The notes: generated by a model not told the origin, from the sequence alone. 64,000 nucleotides of DNA from Novosphingobium hassiacum (GCF_014196055.1 NZ_JACICY010000001.1:510203-574202), one strand, 5' to 3'. Positions 8,179 to 17,734 are shown, counted from the stretch's first letter. Numbers and translations: made by a program.

Positions 8179-10275
8179 ATGCGAAGCCCACATTATGACA
8201 TTCTGTTCGAACCAGTCCGCATTGGTCCAGTAACCGCCAAAAACCGGTTCTATCAGGTGCCGCACTGCAACGGCATGGGCCACAGGGCCCCGTCGGGCAT
8301 GGCCGCCATGCGCCGCGTCAAGGCCGAAGGCGGCTGGGCGGTGGTCTGCACCGAGGTGTGCGAGATTCACCCATCGGCAGACATCTCTCCCCATGCCGAA
8401 GCGCGGCTGTGGGACGATGCTGACATCCCTGCACTGGCCCGCGCAGCAGACGGGATCCATCAGTTCGGCGCTCTTGCCGGCGTAGAGCTTGGCCATCATG
8501 GCTTCCGCGCGCAGAACCGGACCTCTCGGGAAATTCCGATGGGCCCTTCGTCCCACACCGCGGTCTCGTATGATCCCGTGCAATCGCGGGTGATGGACAA
8601 GGAAGACATCCGCAACTTGCGCCGCTGGCACAAGGCCGCCGCGTTGCGCGCCAAGCGCGCCGGGTTCGACATCATCTATGTCTACGCTGCGCATGGCCTG
8701 GTGACGCCGATGCAGTTCCTGTCCAAGCGCTACAACCAGCGGACCGACGAATACGGCGGCGCGCTCGAAAACCGGGTGCGGCTGCTGCGCGAATTGATCG
8801 AGGAGACCAAGGACGCCGTCGGCGATACCTGCGCTGTGCCTGTGCGCATCTGCGTTGACGAACTGATCGGTCCTGCAGGTCTGTGCGCAGACGGGGAAGG
8901 CCGCGAGGTTATCGAAATGCTCGCAGATCTGCCCGATCTTTGGGATCTCACCGTCGGTGACTGGAGCAACGATTCGCGCCCTTCGCGCTTTGGCGAGGAA
9001 GGCGTGCACGAAGAATACGTCAGCTTCGTCAAGAAGGTCACCGGCAAACCGGTGGTGGGCAACGGACGGTTCACCTCACCCGATACGATGGTGTCACAAG
9101 TGCGTCGCGGCGTGCTCGACTTTATCGGTGCAGCACGCCCCTCGATCGCGGACCCGTTCCTGCCGCGCAAGGTTGAGGAAGGGCGACCGGGGGAAATTCG
9201 TGAGTGCATCGGCTGCAACATCTGCGCTGCGGCCGACAACACCTACACACCCATCCGCTGCACCCAGAACCCGACGATGGGCGAAGAATGGCGCCGAGGC
9301 TGGCATCCCGAATACATTCCGGAACGCGAAAGCGATGACCAGGTACTGATCATCGGTGCAGGCCCGGCCGGACTCGAGTGTGCCGTTTCGCTGGGCAAGC
9401 GTGGGTACGATGTGATGCTCGCCGAAGCCAGCGAGGAACTCGGCGGACGATCGGCACGTGAACCGCGCCTCCCGGGTCTTGCGATCTGGGGACGGGTGCG
9501 CGAGTACCGCGTCGAGCAGCTCAACCTCCTGCCCAATGTCCAGGTCTATCTGGCCAGCGCCATGAGCGCGCAGGATGTGCTCGATACAGGCGCAAACCGT
9601 ATCGTCATCGCCACCGGCTCCCACTGGCGGCGTGACGGCGTGGCCCGTTATCACCGCGCACCGATTGCCAATCTTGATCAATCCTCCATCTTCACGCCCG
9701 ATGATGTGATGGACGGCAAACAAATTGCCGGCCCGGTGGTCGTCTATGATGACGACCACTATTACATGGGTGGCGTCATTGCCGAAAAGCTGCGGCTGCA
9801 AGGCCTTGACGTGACTCTCGTCACCCCTGCCCCGCTCGCATCTGCGTGGACGGTCAACACGCTCGAGCAGACACGTATCCAGCGCCGCCTGCTCGAAATC
9901 GGCGTGAAGATCTGCACAAACGAAGCGCTTGTCGGCTTCGCAGGTGGCGAAGCAGCAATCGCCTGCGCCTTCACCGGATCAACCCGCAGCTTGCCAGCCA
10001 ACGCCGTCGTCATGGTCACAGCGCGGCTCTCGAACGATTCCCTGCACGCAGACTTGCTTGCCCGCACCAGTGAATGGGCCGATGCCGGTATCAAGACCGT
10101 TGAACGGATCGGCGATGCCGTGGCGCCCGGAACGATAGCCGCGGCGACCTTCAGCGGACATCGCTACGCCCGCGAGATCGACCGCGCGCCTTGGGGCGAC
10201 GAAGTGCCATTCCTGCGTGAAAATGCCGAACTTGGGCCATGGCAGTCGAAACTTGTGAACAATGGCACGTCATGA
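8179..10275 (+). CDS. Trimethylamine dehydrogenase-like flavin/Fe-S oxidoreductase
   Basis: A 698-residue enzyme with an Old Yellow Enzyme-type FMN barrel (about residues 5-340), a 4Fe-4S site formed by Cys343, Cys346, Cys349 and Cys361, and a C-terminal FAD/NAD(P)-type domain starting at the IIGAGPAGLE motif near 390. The cluster spacing (C-x2-C-x2-C-x11-C) and the segment CTQNPTMGEEWRRGWHPE after the last cysteine match the trimethylamine/dimethylamine dehydrogenase branch more closely than 2,4-dienoyl-CoA reductase, which is the main alternative. Such enzymes oxidatively remove alkyl groups from amines and pass electrons to an electron-transfer flavoprotein. It is divergent from a RidA gene and followed by a membrane-anchored regulator. 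The ATG at 8179 has a GGGGAAGAGATC upstream site. Confidence 0.85.
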   Translation: MRSPHYDILFEPVRIGPVTAKNRFYQVPHCNGMGHRAPSGMAAMRRVKAEGGWAVVCTEVCEIHPSADISPHAEARLWDDADIPALARAADGIHQFGALAGVELGHHGFRAQNRTSREIPMGPSSHTAVSYDPVQSRVMDKEDIRNLRRWHKAAALRAKRAGFDIIYVYAAHGLVTPMQFLSKRYNQRTDEYGGALENRVRLLRELIEETKDAVGDTCAVPVRICVDELIGPAGLCADGEGREVIEMLADLPDLWDLTVGDWSNDSRPSRFGEEGVHEEYVSFVKKVTGKPVVGNGRFTSPDTMVSQVRRGVLDFIGAARPSIADPFLPRKVEEGRPGEIRECIGCNICAAADNTYTPIRCTQNPTMGEEWRRGWHPEYIPERESDDQVLIIGAGPAGLECAVSLGKRGYDVMLAEASEELGGRSAREPRLPGLAIWGRVREYRVEQLNLLPNVQVYLASAMSAQDVLDTGANRIVIATGSHWRRDGVARYHRAPIANLDQSSIFTPDDVMDGKQIAGPVVVYDDDHYYMGGVIAEKLRLQGLDVTLVTPAPLASAWTVNTLEQTRIQRRLLEIGVKICTNEALVGFAGGEAAIACAFTGSTRSLPANAVVMVTARLSNDSLHADLLARTSEWADAGIKTVERIGDAVAPGTIAAATFSGHRYAREIDRAPWGDEVPFLRENAELGPWQSKLVNNGTS

Positions 10276-10316
10276 CCCTGCGAACGCGTCCGCACATGTC
10301 AATACCAGCATTCCTC

Positions 10317-10335
10317 TGCCACGTTTGCGGTGGCA
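10317..10335. repeat. Inverted repeat between flavoenzyme and regulator
   Basis: TGCCAC and GTGGCA flank a 7-base spacer in the 148-base gap. It could be an operator for the regulator gene or a weak terminator; it has no T-tract. Confidence 0.35.
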
Positions 10336-10423
10336 AAGGGGTCTTGCGTGAATTTGCCACGCTGATGCGCCTGGCGAAATTATGGTATGGAAACGCGGCC
10401 GCCTGTCCGGAGAATGAAAGTCC

Positions 10424-11707
10424 TTGATAGCGCCAACGTCTCCACAAAATGATGAAAATGGCGGTGAAGTATCGATCGCCGATGAAGCAGCGCGCTTTCG
10501 TGCCGTGCTGCTCGGAGACAGCCGTTCCACTACTTTGGCAAATCTGTTCGATTACCTGCTTGAACGCGTCGATGATCCGCGCGCGCCCAAGGAAATCGAA
10601 GTGGCCATGGCGGTTTTCGGCAAGAGTGGGGCGTTCGACACGTCTCAGAACTCGATGGTCCGAAGCCACATGCATCGGCTGCGCCAGCGACTGGAGCGGT
10701 ACAATGCCGGAAAGGCCGGGCCAAGTCTGACTGTCCCCAAAGGGGAATACCGTCTGGTCCTTGTCGATCCGCATGAGGAAGTGGAAGCTGCCGAAGAACT
10801 GGCAGCATTGTCAGCCCCATCTTCCTCGCGCCTGTGGATGCGTCGATTTCTGACCATCGCCACAGCGGCCAGCGCCTTGCTCTGGATTGCCGCGTTCTTA
10901 TGGCCAGACGACCGGTTCCAGTCTTCACCGCTTGCCAAGACAGTGCTGTGGAAGCCGATGATTTCGGGCGGGAGGGCACCCGTCATCGCCGTTGGCGACA
11001 TCTACCTGTTCGGCACGAGCGGCAACGAGGGCATGCTGGAACTCCTCTCCAGGAAGTCCGAGCTTCAGTCTGAGGCAGATCTGAACCGCTACCTGATGAT
11101 GCATCCTGAGCACAAAGGAAGGCTGCACGATCGGGGCATTTACCGGGTGCCCTCGGTTCAGGCCAATGCCACGCTTGAAATTCTCAAGCTTGTGTCGCCC
11201 ATGAGCAAGGCACCGGCAGATGTGGTGCCGATGTCACGGATTTCGCAGGATCGCGTCGATTCAAACAATATCGTTTTTATTCAGTACTTTTCCCAACTTC
11301 CCGCGCTGCGCTCACCCATCTTGCACATGTCCGGCTTTGCACCGACCGCCGATTTCAACCTGATCAGGGACAAGGTGACGGGCACCGTCTACGAAGCTCG
11401 CAACTCCATCGATGACGCCGCCCCGCAACGCGGCGGTTCTGCACAGACACCGTCTTATGGAACCGACTATGGCTACATCGCCAGCTTTCCCGGAACCTCG
11501 GGCCGCCACAACCTGCTGATTTCAGGGATTGGCGATGCCGCGCTGTCGCAGATGGTCAAGGTTGTCAGAGACAAGCAGCTGCTGGACACGCTGGCCCGGC
11601 AGACCGGGAACATCAGCAACTTCGAAGCGCTTTACCGTGTCCGCACGGTGGGTGGGCTTGTGTTCGAAACCAAGCTGCTCGTCGCGCGGCCCTTGACGAG
11701 CAACTAA
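10424..11707 (+). CDS. Membrane-anchored winged-helix regulator (paralogue 1)
   Basis: A 427-residue protein with three visible parts: a cytoplasmic winged-helix-like domain at about residues 20-115 (LFDYLLERVDDPRAPKEIEV, then VRSHMHRLRQRLERY and VPKGEYRLVLV), one membrane segment at about 140-158, and a periplasmic domain of about 265 residues containing DYGYIASFPGTSGR. The organisation resembles ToxR/CadC one-component regulators, in which a periplasmic sensor controls an inner-membrane DNA-binding domain, but the periplasmic family is one I do not recognise. The TTG at 10424 follows a GGAGA site. It lies downstream of the flavoenzyme and converges with paralogue 2; paralogue 3 is at 56433. 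DNA binding is inferred from the domain pattern. Confidence 0.75.
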   Translation: MIAPTSPQNDENGGEVSIADEAARFRAVLLGDSRSTTLANLFDYLLERVDDPRAPKEIEVAMAVFGKSGAFDTSQNSMVRSHMHRLRQRLERYNAGKAGPSLTVPKGEYRLVLVDPHEEVEAAEELAALSAPSSSRLWMRRFLTIATAASALLWIAAFLWPDDRFQSSPLAKTVLWKPMISGGRAPVIAVGDIYLFGTSGNEGMLELLSRKSELQSEADLNRYLMMHPEHKGRLHDRGIYRVPSVQANATLEILKLVSPMSKAPADVVPMSRISQDRVDSNNIVFIQYFSQLPALRSPILHMSGFAPTADFNLIRDKVTGTVYEARNSIDDAAPQRGGSAQTPSYGTDYGYIASFPGTSGRHNLLISGIGDAALSQMVKVVRDKQLLDTLARQTGNISNFEALYRVRTVGGLVFETKLLVARPLTSN

Positions 11708-11757
11708 CCTGATCGCCAGCTGCGTTTCACTTTTTGCAAGCCGGGCATATCCGCACG

Positions 11758-13062
11758 CTAGGGCCTCGCTGAGGGGGCATCCAACCGCCCCAAAGGCCTT
11801 GTCTTGTCCCAAACCTTCGACATATCGATAGGATGAGCGATCAATAGCGTGCTCTGATAACTCTGCGAGAACATTGTACGCACCTGATACAGCGCTTCGA
11901 ACGAGCCGAATTTACCGCCAATGCGCTGCCCCAGTTCGCGCAGCCTTATCGGATCGCTCGTCGCCAGACTTACCATCTGCATCACACCGGCCTCGCCCGT
12001 CCCCGACAAGACAAGAATTCGCTTGCCCGATGGGCCGGGGAAACTGGCAATATAGCCATAGTCGCGGCGGGGGATGATCTGATCCGCCAGCAGATAGGGA
12101 CTGGCAGAAAGAAAGCGTTGGCCGTTGGTCTTGTCGACCAGTTCATAGCAGGTTTCCGCACATCTGAACTGCGACGCCTGAAAAAGGGGACTTCCGATCA
12201 AAGGGGTCAGGCCATCGATGGCGCCCACATAGATGATATTGGATGATTTCATCGTCCCTGCATCCAATTGCGATGCCGAAACGGGATTTGCGCCAAATGG
12301 GCGGATAACAGGCCAGAGTGCGCTGACGGCCTCGAGCGTTTCCGAGCTGATCGTATGGGAATTGCCATCCATCAATTTGTGATCGAACGTCGGGTCGATA
12401 GAGGTACGTTCATAGAAATCATCAGGATTGTTTATAGAAAGATCCTGCGTCAATTCATCAAACTTGCCGGTGTCGCTCTTGCTAAGAAACATGAAGTAGT
12501 CGCCCGTCACGATCGTGGTGGGCTGCCCCTGCTCAAAACCCCGCCACAATGTCGATCGCACCGACTGATAGCCAAATCCCAGCCGGTCGCTGAAGTAGAT
12601 GCCGGCCACCACAACATTGCCAAGCACGAGTGCAAGCGCTGCGATCCACAACGAGGCCTTGCGTCCCCCTCCTTCCTGCGGACCAGCCCCTGCCTGGATA
12701 TCCTCGCTTTCGACAGCACTGGCTGGCAGGACCAATAGCAAGGTGTATTCGCCCTGCGGGATGACGATACGTGGCCCGGACTTGTCTTCATAATAGAGTT
12801 CGAGCTTCTTTCTGAGACGATGGACCCCCACGCGCACGCGGGATCCTTGCGCCCCCGTTCCCTCGATGGTTTCCTGAAAAACATCCTCGGCAATCTCAAT
12901 CTCTTTGGGCCTGCGCCCCAGCAAGGATTGTTTCAGCAAGAAGTCGAACAGGCTGAGCAGCGTGCTGGAACGATTGGATTTGATGAATTCGCGGACCGCA
13001 CGTCCTTCAGCCACCAGCATATCGCTGTGGGTTTCAGGAAGGGTTTCGCTTTGATTGCTCAT
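11758..13062 (-). CDS. Membrane-anchored winged-helix regulator (paralogue 2)
   Basis: A protein of about 434 residues, paralogous to the convergent neighbour. The winged-helix-like part (SLFDFLLKQSLLGRRPKEIE, VRVGVHRLRKKLELYY, VIPQGEYTLLLV) covers about residues 25-120, the membrane segment about 136-155, and the rest is periplasmic with DYGYIASFPGPSGKR. The ATG at 13062 fits the domain start; a TTG 20 codons upstream is an alternative and neither has a strong ribosome-binding site. It follows a Tat-exported DUF4185-like gene on the same strand, which may be its partner. The 51-base gap to the convergent paralogue suggests local duplication with inversion. Ligand and targets are unknown. Confidence 0.75.
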   Translation of the reverse strand: MSNQSETLPETHSDMLVAEGRAVREFIKSNRSSTLLSLFDFLLKQSLLGRRPKEIEIAEDVFQETIEGTGAQGSRVRVGVHRLRKKLELYYEDKSGPRIVIPQGEYTLLLVLPASAVESEDIQAGAGPQEGGGRKASLWIAALALVLGNVVVAGIYFSDRLGFGYQSVRSTLWRGFEQGQPTTIVTGDYFMFLSKSDTGKFDELTQDLSINNPDDFYERTSIDPTFDHKLMDGNSHTISSETLEAVSALWPVIRPFGANPVSASQLDAGTMKSSNIIYVGAIDGLTPLIGSPLFQASQFRCAETCYELVDKTNGQRFLSASPYLLADQIIPRRDYGYIASFPGPSGKRILVLSGTGEAGVMQMVSLATSDPIRLRELGQRIGGKFGSFEALYQVRTMFSQSYQSTLLIAHPIDMSKVWDKTRPLGRLDAPSARP

Positions 13063-13202
13063 CAGACGCAATTTTCCGCGCAACCGTCTACCACGCCGAT
13101 TGTCGATGATGCCTGCACCCAATTGCCCCTATCCATCCCTTGCGACCTGCTCAAGCCGCAGCCATCGCGTATCTGGCGATCCTGCACAGCAGCAGAGAGG
13201 TG

Positions 13203-14540
13203 CTAAACAACATCAAGTTCAACCAGCTGCGCATTGAAACCATACCGCGGCATAGACGCCTGCATAGCCTTGTTCGCTGCCAACGCGCGTTGCTCGGGCG
13301 TTCCTTCGACGTCAGCCATTTCGCCGCTGTCCTGTGATTCCTGTTCCGGCTCTCCGGACATGTTGCGTATGCCTTTAAGATCGCACCACACCATCCAGAA
13401 CGACCGGCCATCCGCAGCAATCCACTGCGGCCCGATTTGCGGTGAATAAAGCCGGGATTGCAGATCGTCTCCGGTTATCCAGGCCTTGTCCTCATGCACC
13501 TGCCGCCATGGCCCCCAAGGCGTGTCGGAAACCCAGACGCCAAGATAGCTGGCCTTGCCGAACTCTGTGCCATCCTCGGCACAGCCGTTGCCAGAGCTGA
13601 CCATCATATAGGTATTCAGAGCCTCGTTGAATACGACGCTCGGCAGCCATGTCTCCACCACAAGGTCACCTGGAAACAGGTTCTTGTGATTGACCCAGCT
13701 CCGCGGGAAGATGTGGACCGGGCGCCGGTCGCCCAAGCTGCCGCTCCAGCGTGGGCTTCCGTCCGGTCCCCGCCCGGCAAAGAACGCATAGGCTTTCCGG
13801 TTTAGGATCTGGTCGATCCGCACTCTGAAAAGCATCAGCTCGTTCATGCGTCCGTCGACATTGCCGTTGGGGCCATAGACGTAGACGTAGCCATCACGGT
13901 TGGCCCGATAATCCTGACCCATCTGCAGCATTGTCAGGAGCGAAAAGCAGCCGTCGGGCTCATTGAAGAAGGCCAGACTGTCGCTGCTTTGCTCGCCCCA
14001 GTTTTCCCAATGCACCGGACTCGTTCCATCCTGATTGCGCCAGTTCCGGCCATTGTCATCTGAATAGATCAGTTTGGCGGTCTTCCAATGGCGCGGACGG
14101 TCCTGCGCGCTGTCAAGCGCGCTCAGGAACTGGTAAATCCGTCCCTGCGCTGCCAGCAAGCCATGGCCATGATAGTGCGGGGCATCTTCAGCCTCCTGCG
14201 ACTGGTCCACATTGGGATAGTGCTCTTCAAGGTTTGCAGCAATGCCGCGCGGATCGGCACCACGCAACGACCACAGCGATCGTTTGAAGAACCTGTCCGG
14301 CGGATCAATCCAGCCCGCACCATCGTTTACGACGGTCAGTTGCCGTCCGTCTGCCGTCCAGGTCATCTTGTACCCGTCACCGATGGTCGGAAGCTGGACC
14401 AGCGTATCAGCGCGGCGGCGCACAGCCACGATGCGCTTGCCAAGTTGGCCGTCCCCGCGACGCGCGGCAACGGGCCTGCCACCGATCCCCCAGAAACCAA
14501 AGGCCAGAAGCTGCTTGAGAAGCTGACGCCGCTGCGACAA
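13203..14540 (-). CDS. Tat-exported DUF4185-like protein
   Basis: A 445-residue protein with a twin-arginine signal (SQRRQLLKQLLAFGFWGIGG) and a body resembling DUF4185/sialidase-type beta-propellers: repeated Trp/Asp-rich strands such as LIYSDDNGRNW, VWVSDTPWGPWRQV and IYSPQ-like segments. Such folds often occur in extracytoplasmic glycan-acting or glycan-binding proteins, but no catalytic set can be assigned here. The TTG start at 14540 is supported by GGAGAGGAACC eight or so bases upstream and by the Tat motif position. The gene precedes regulator paralogue 2 on the same strand, with a 140-base gap. Function unknown. Confidence 0.65.
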   Translation of the reverse strand: MSQRRQLLKQLLAFGFWGIGGRPVAARRGDGQLGKRIVAVRRRADTLVQLPTIGDGYKMTWTADGRQLTVVNDGAGWIDPPDRFFKRSLWSLRGADPRGIAANLEEHYPNVDQSQEAEDAPHYHGHGLLAAQGRIYQFLSALDSAQDRPRHWKTAKLIYSDDNGRNWRNQDGTSPVHWENWGEQSSDSLAFFNEPDGCFSLLTMLQMGQDYRANRDGYVYVYGPNGNVDGRMNELMLFRVRIDQILNRKAYAFFAGRGPDGSPRWSGSLGDRRPVHIFPRSWVNHKNLFPGDLVVETWLPSVVFNEALNTYMMVSSGNGCAEDGTEFGKASYLGVWVSDTPWGPWRQVHEDKAWITGDDLQSRLYSPQIGPQWIAADGRSFWMVWCDLKGIRNMSGEPEQESQDSGEMADVEGTPEQRALAANKAMQASMPRYGFNAQLVELDVV

Positions 14541-15090
14541 GGTGGTTCCTCTCCATCAAGTGATTTCAACCCTAGCAGCAGCCATGCCCGGAAATCGGCT
14601 ACGTGCAGGCCAGGGCAGCCCAGCCCAATCTCGCAATGTTCGGCATGCGCTTTCGACCATGTCACGCAGGTCTATATTGGACAGACATCCTGAACATTGC
14701 GAACCGGTCTCGAAACCGTTCGCACTACAAGGTGTAACAAGCGATCGGAAGCACCCGCAGCCCCAACGCTAGGGCGTGGCGGCTTCCCATACGACGCTTT
14801 CGGGAAACATCGCCTCAAGGGCGAACCACACGCGCCTGCCAAGGGCCTGGCCATGACGTCCAACCTCTGTGAAGAACAGATCCAGGCGATTCATGTTCGT
14901 GACCTCATCGATCACGACGACCGTGAAGGCTGTCTGTAAATCGCGCTTGAAGACCGGGAAATCGCTCGATGCGACGGGGGCCAAGGTTACTGCCCCAAGC
15001 GGCCCGATTTGTTGTGCGAAGGTGGAACCTGCGTGGAGGTTCTGTGGAGCCGACTGGCGCACGACGTGCGTTTGCTGTTATTCCAAGTGC
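14541..15090. other. Intergenic region with recurrent GAAACCGTT/GTGTAAC elements
   Basis: This 550-base divergent region lies between the DUF4185-like gene and the response regulator. It has GAAACCGTTCGCAC at 14712-14725 and GGTGTAAC at 14731-14738, resembling elements upstream of the TBDR genes at 18.65 and 22.79 kb. A 97-codon frame on the minus strand (14769-15062) is open but has no recognised relative or signal, and I do not call it a gene. Promoters for both flanking genes must lie here. Confidence 0.45.
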
Positions 15091-15768
15091 ATGAACCCGC
15101 TCGCTCTGATTGCTGAAGACGACAAGGACATTGCCGACATCATTCGCGCGTACCTAGAGCGCGAAGGATTTCGTACGGTGCAGGCTGGCGATGGACGGAC
15201 AGCACTGGATCTCCACCTTGCGCTCAAGCCCGATATACTGTTGCTCGATATAACCATGCCGCTGGTCGACGGCTGGGAGGTTTTGTCGGAAGTGCGACGG
15301 CGCGGTGCCACGCCTGTAATCGTCATCACCGCGCTCGATCAGGATCTCGACAAGCTTCAGGCCCTGCGCGTGGGAGCCGACGACTACGTCGTCAAACCCT
15401 TCAACCCGGTAGAGGTCGTGGCAAGGACAAAGGCGGTCCTTCGTCGCGCGGGCGTTGCCAGAGCAAGTGGCGTCCTGCGGATCGGCCCGATCGAGATTGA
15501 TACCGACAGCCACATCGCCAGAGCGACCGGACAAGATCTGCCGTTGACGCTGACCGAGTTCCGCCTGCTCGCACACATGGCGCGAAACCCCACCCGGGTG
15601 TTTTCCCGCGGCGAACTGGTGGATGCCTGCATGCCGGGTTCGGACGCATTGGACCGCACGGTCGACAGCCACATCAGCAAGTTGCGGCGCAAGCTGGAAC
15701 AGGCTGGCGTCTCGGATATGCCCGAAGGCGTGCGCGGCGTTGGCTACCGGCTATGGTCGCACGCGTGA
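15091..15768 (+). CDS. OmpR-type response regulator, AdeR/SmeR-like
   Basis: A 225-residue two-component regulator. The receiver domain (about residues 1-120) has the acidic pair EDD at 9-11, phospho-acceptor Asp53 in LLLDITMP and Lys102 in VVKPFNP. The C-terminal winged helix (about 130-223) ends in DRTVDSHISKLRRKLE and VRGVGYRLW. Wording along the receiver, notably GWEVL and ALDQDLDKLQALRVGADDYV, is very close to AdeR/SmeR/BaeR-type regulators that control RND efflux pumps. I chose the ATG at 15091 because a 74-codon upstream extension lacks domain similarity. The stop overlaps the kinase start by 16 bases. No efflux pump genes are in the window, so the target lies elsewhere. Confidence 0.92.
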   Translation: MNPLALIAEDDKDIADIIRAYLEREGFRTVQAGDGRTALDLHLALKPDILLLDITMPLVDGWEVLSEVRRRGATPVIVITALDQDLDKLQALRVGADDYVVKPFNPVEVVARTKAVLRRAGVARASGVLRIGPIEIDTDSHIARATGQDLPLTLTEFRLLAHMARNPTRVFSRGELVDACMPGSDALDRTVDSHISKLRRKLEQAGVSDMPEGVRGVGYRLWSHA

Positions 15769-16835
15769 CACGCGGAACAGGCCTTGTTCGTCAGCTCTCT
15801 GTGGCAATGGCCGCATTGTCAGTGCTGATGATTGCCGTCAGCACCGCCGCATTCTATCTGGTCTACTCGGTGCTGGAACGATGGCGCTTCTTCACGCCCG
15901 TACCAGCCGAGCACGTCGATACCACGCGTCTTGATATCGGCATAACGCTGGTCGTCTGCCTTGTCGGTTTGATCATTGCCGTCGCCGTGGCAAGTTGGCT
16001 CGCCCGTCGGATCATCCGACCGGTCAGTGCCGTGGGCGATGCTGCACGCCGGATCGCACAAGGCGATCTGGCCAGCCGCGTGAACCTTGCTGGCGCACTG
16101 CACGGCGAAACTGCCGCGCTGGTGGACGATTTCAATGCGATGGCCCATCGCTTGCAACGTATGGCAGAAGACGTCAGCATCTGGAATGCGCAGATCGCGC
16201 ACGAACTTCGAACGCCACTGACAATTCTGCAGGGTCGATTGCAGGGCGCAAAGGATGGCGTTTTCAAACTTGATGACGCGCTTGTCGATGGACTGCTTGG
16301 ACAAGTGGTCGGTCTGACGCGGCTGGTTGAGGATCTGCGCAGTGTGAGTTTGGCCGATAGTGGACGGCTGGACCTGTCCATGTCGGACTTCGATCTTTCG
16401 GCCGAAATAAAGGGCATGGCACCGGCGCTACGCTCCATCCTCGAACCTGCCGGCTTTTCGCTGGTCCTTGATCTCGAACCCGGCGTAATTCATGCGGATT
16501 CCGGCCGCATACGGCAGGCTATCCTTGCGCTGGTAGAGAATGCAAGGCGGCACGCGCATCCTTGCGAGGTGCGCGTCGCCAACCGGTTCATCAACAATCA
16601 GGCTTTAATTTCGGTAACAGACAAGGGGCCAGGCGTGCCACCGGCAATGGAGCAGGATGTCTTTCGCCAGTTTGTCCGCGGCCCACAGCCCAATGGGGGT
16701 TCAGGACTCGGATTGGCTGTCGTTCGCAGCATCGCACGCGCCCATGGCGGCAATGTTCGATATCAACGCGAGAATTCCACCTCGATTTTCGAAATTGATC
16801 TTGTGGTCACCCTTATCGACACATCGTCGCACTAG
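15753..16835 (+). CDS. Sensor histidine kinase, AdeS/SmeS-like
   Basis: A 360-residue inner-membrane kinase partnered with the overlapping response regulator. Two membrane segments (about residues 12-34 and 60-82) enclose a short periplasmic loop of about 25 residues, too small for a folded sensor domain. A HAMP domain follows (about 85-137), then the phospho-acceptor His150 in IAHELRTPL, the N box ALVENARRHA, and the ATP-binding motifs DKGPGVPP and GGSGLGLAVVRS. The short loop suggests sensing within the membrane, as in BaeS/AdeS-type envelope-stress kinases. It converges with the following gene with a 10-base gap. Confidence 0.92.
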   Translation: MVARVTRGTGLVRQLSVAMAALSVLMIAVSTAAFYLVYSVLERWRFFTPVPAEHVDTTRLDIGITLVVCLVGLIIAVAVASWLARRIIRPVSAVGDAARRIAQGDLASRVNLAGALHGETAALVDDFNAMAHRLQRMAEDVSIWNAQIAHELRTPLTILQGRLQGAKDGVFKLDDALVDGLLGQVVGLTRLVEDLRSVSLADSGRLDLSMSDFDLSAEIKGMAPALRSILEPAGFSLVLDLEPGVIHADSGRIRQAILALVENARRHAHPCEVRVANRFINNQALISVTDKGPGVPPAMEQDVFRQFVRGPQPNGGSGLGLAVVRSIARAHGGNVRYQRENSTSIFEIDLVVTLIDTSSH

Positions 16836-16845
16836 GGTCCTGAGC

Positions 16846-17640
16846 CTAGTTTGCCCCCCCAAACGATACCGTTCCGTCCGCATTGATCACGTCTAGGCGA
16901 TGATCACATACATATTCGGGGATCCGGTAAGCGTGATTTCGTTTGTACTCCCACGTGAAGGTGTAAGGCTTCTTCAGGTATACCGGATCATCCATTGACA
17001 CATCTATTCGAAGTTTGTCTTCGCCGATCAACTGATACCGCTCAGTGACGATCATCGCATCGCTATGCGGGATATCATAGAACTTTACACTCTCCTGTAC
17101 GCCACGCGTTTTGACGATCAGAACATTTCCATCCCACGTTGCCGACGAAAATCCGTAGTAGGATGGTGGCAGGTCATCTGCTTCAGGAAACTTTGCATTC
17201 ATATAGATGCGCCGTGTCTGCATAAACAACTCGGCGAGTACCGTAATCTGCCCTTTGCTCTGCAGAATCTGGATTGGATATATCGCTTCCATAATGCCAG
17301 GAGTACCTTCTGGAAGGCACTGCGTACTTGCGTCGACTAGTGGCGTTCCAGCCTTGAGCAGCGCTTGTCGCTTTTCCTGCAACGCCTTCCATTGGCTGGC
17401 ATAAGGCTCGTTAAGGTCTGGGCCCTCTCCTGGAGGCGGCGTGAGTGCCGTTTCGTCATCGTCACCAAACGGGAAAGGATCGCGCTCCCACACCCCCGTA
17501 ATGTCGGGTTCCGGTTGCACCACAGCGAAATGCGTGGTCGGGGTGCTGGCTGCAGAAGTTGCCATCACCACCTGACTTGCTCCGCAAATCGCCACAACTG
17601 AGCTTAGGGCAAGACGTGCCATTGCGTTGAGATGCATCAA
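16846..17640 (-). CDS. Secreted protein of unknown function (270-residue family, copy 1)
   Basis: A 264-residue protein with an N-terminal signal peptide (hydrophobic about 8-28). It shares long blocks with the protein at 21693-22520: DITGVWERDPFPF, GPDLNEPYASQWK, YPIQILQSKGQITVLAELFMQTRRIYM (split here only for description) and HSDAMIVTERYQL. The TGVW opening and beta-rich pattern suggest a lipocalin-like barrel, but that is a guess. The gene follows a DUF6152 gene on the minus strand; together they mirror the plus-strand DUF6152-270-residue pair beyond the first TBDR. The likely location is periplasm or outer surface. Confidence 0.7.
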   Translation of the reverse strand: MMHLNAMARLALSSVVAICGASQVVMATSAASTPTTHFAVVQPEPDITGVWERDPFPFGDDDETALTPPPGEGPDLNEPYASQWKALQEKRQALLKAGTPLVDASTQCLPEGTPGIMEAIYPIQILQSKGQITVLAELFMQTRRIYMNAKFPEADDLPPSYYGFSSATWDGNVLIVKTRGVQESVKFYDIPHSDAMIVTERYQLIGEDKLRIDVSMDDPVYLKKPYTFTWEYKRNHAYRIPEYVCDHRLDVINADGTVSFGGAN

Positions 17641-17734
17641 TCCCTCAATCCAGAATATGCTTCTGGCAAATTGTTGTTAGTATGTAAGATCTGGTCTCAA
17701 CAATAATTCGTCATAAATTGTTGAATTAGCTATT

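Noticed and set aside
14769..15062. 97-codon minus-strand frame in the regulator/DUF4185 gap
   Set aside because: It has no recognisable domain, signal or ribosome-binding site. The composition is only mildly gene-like, so it is kept as a possible relic at most.
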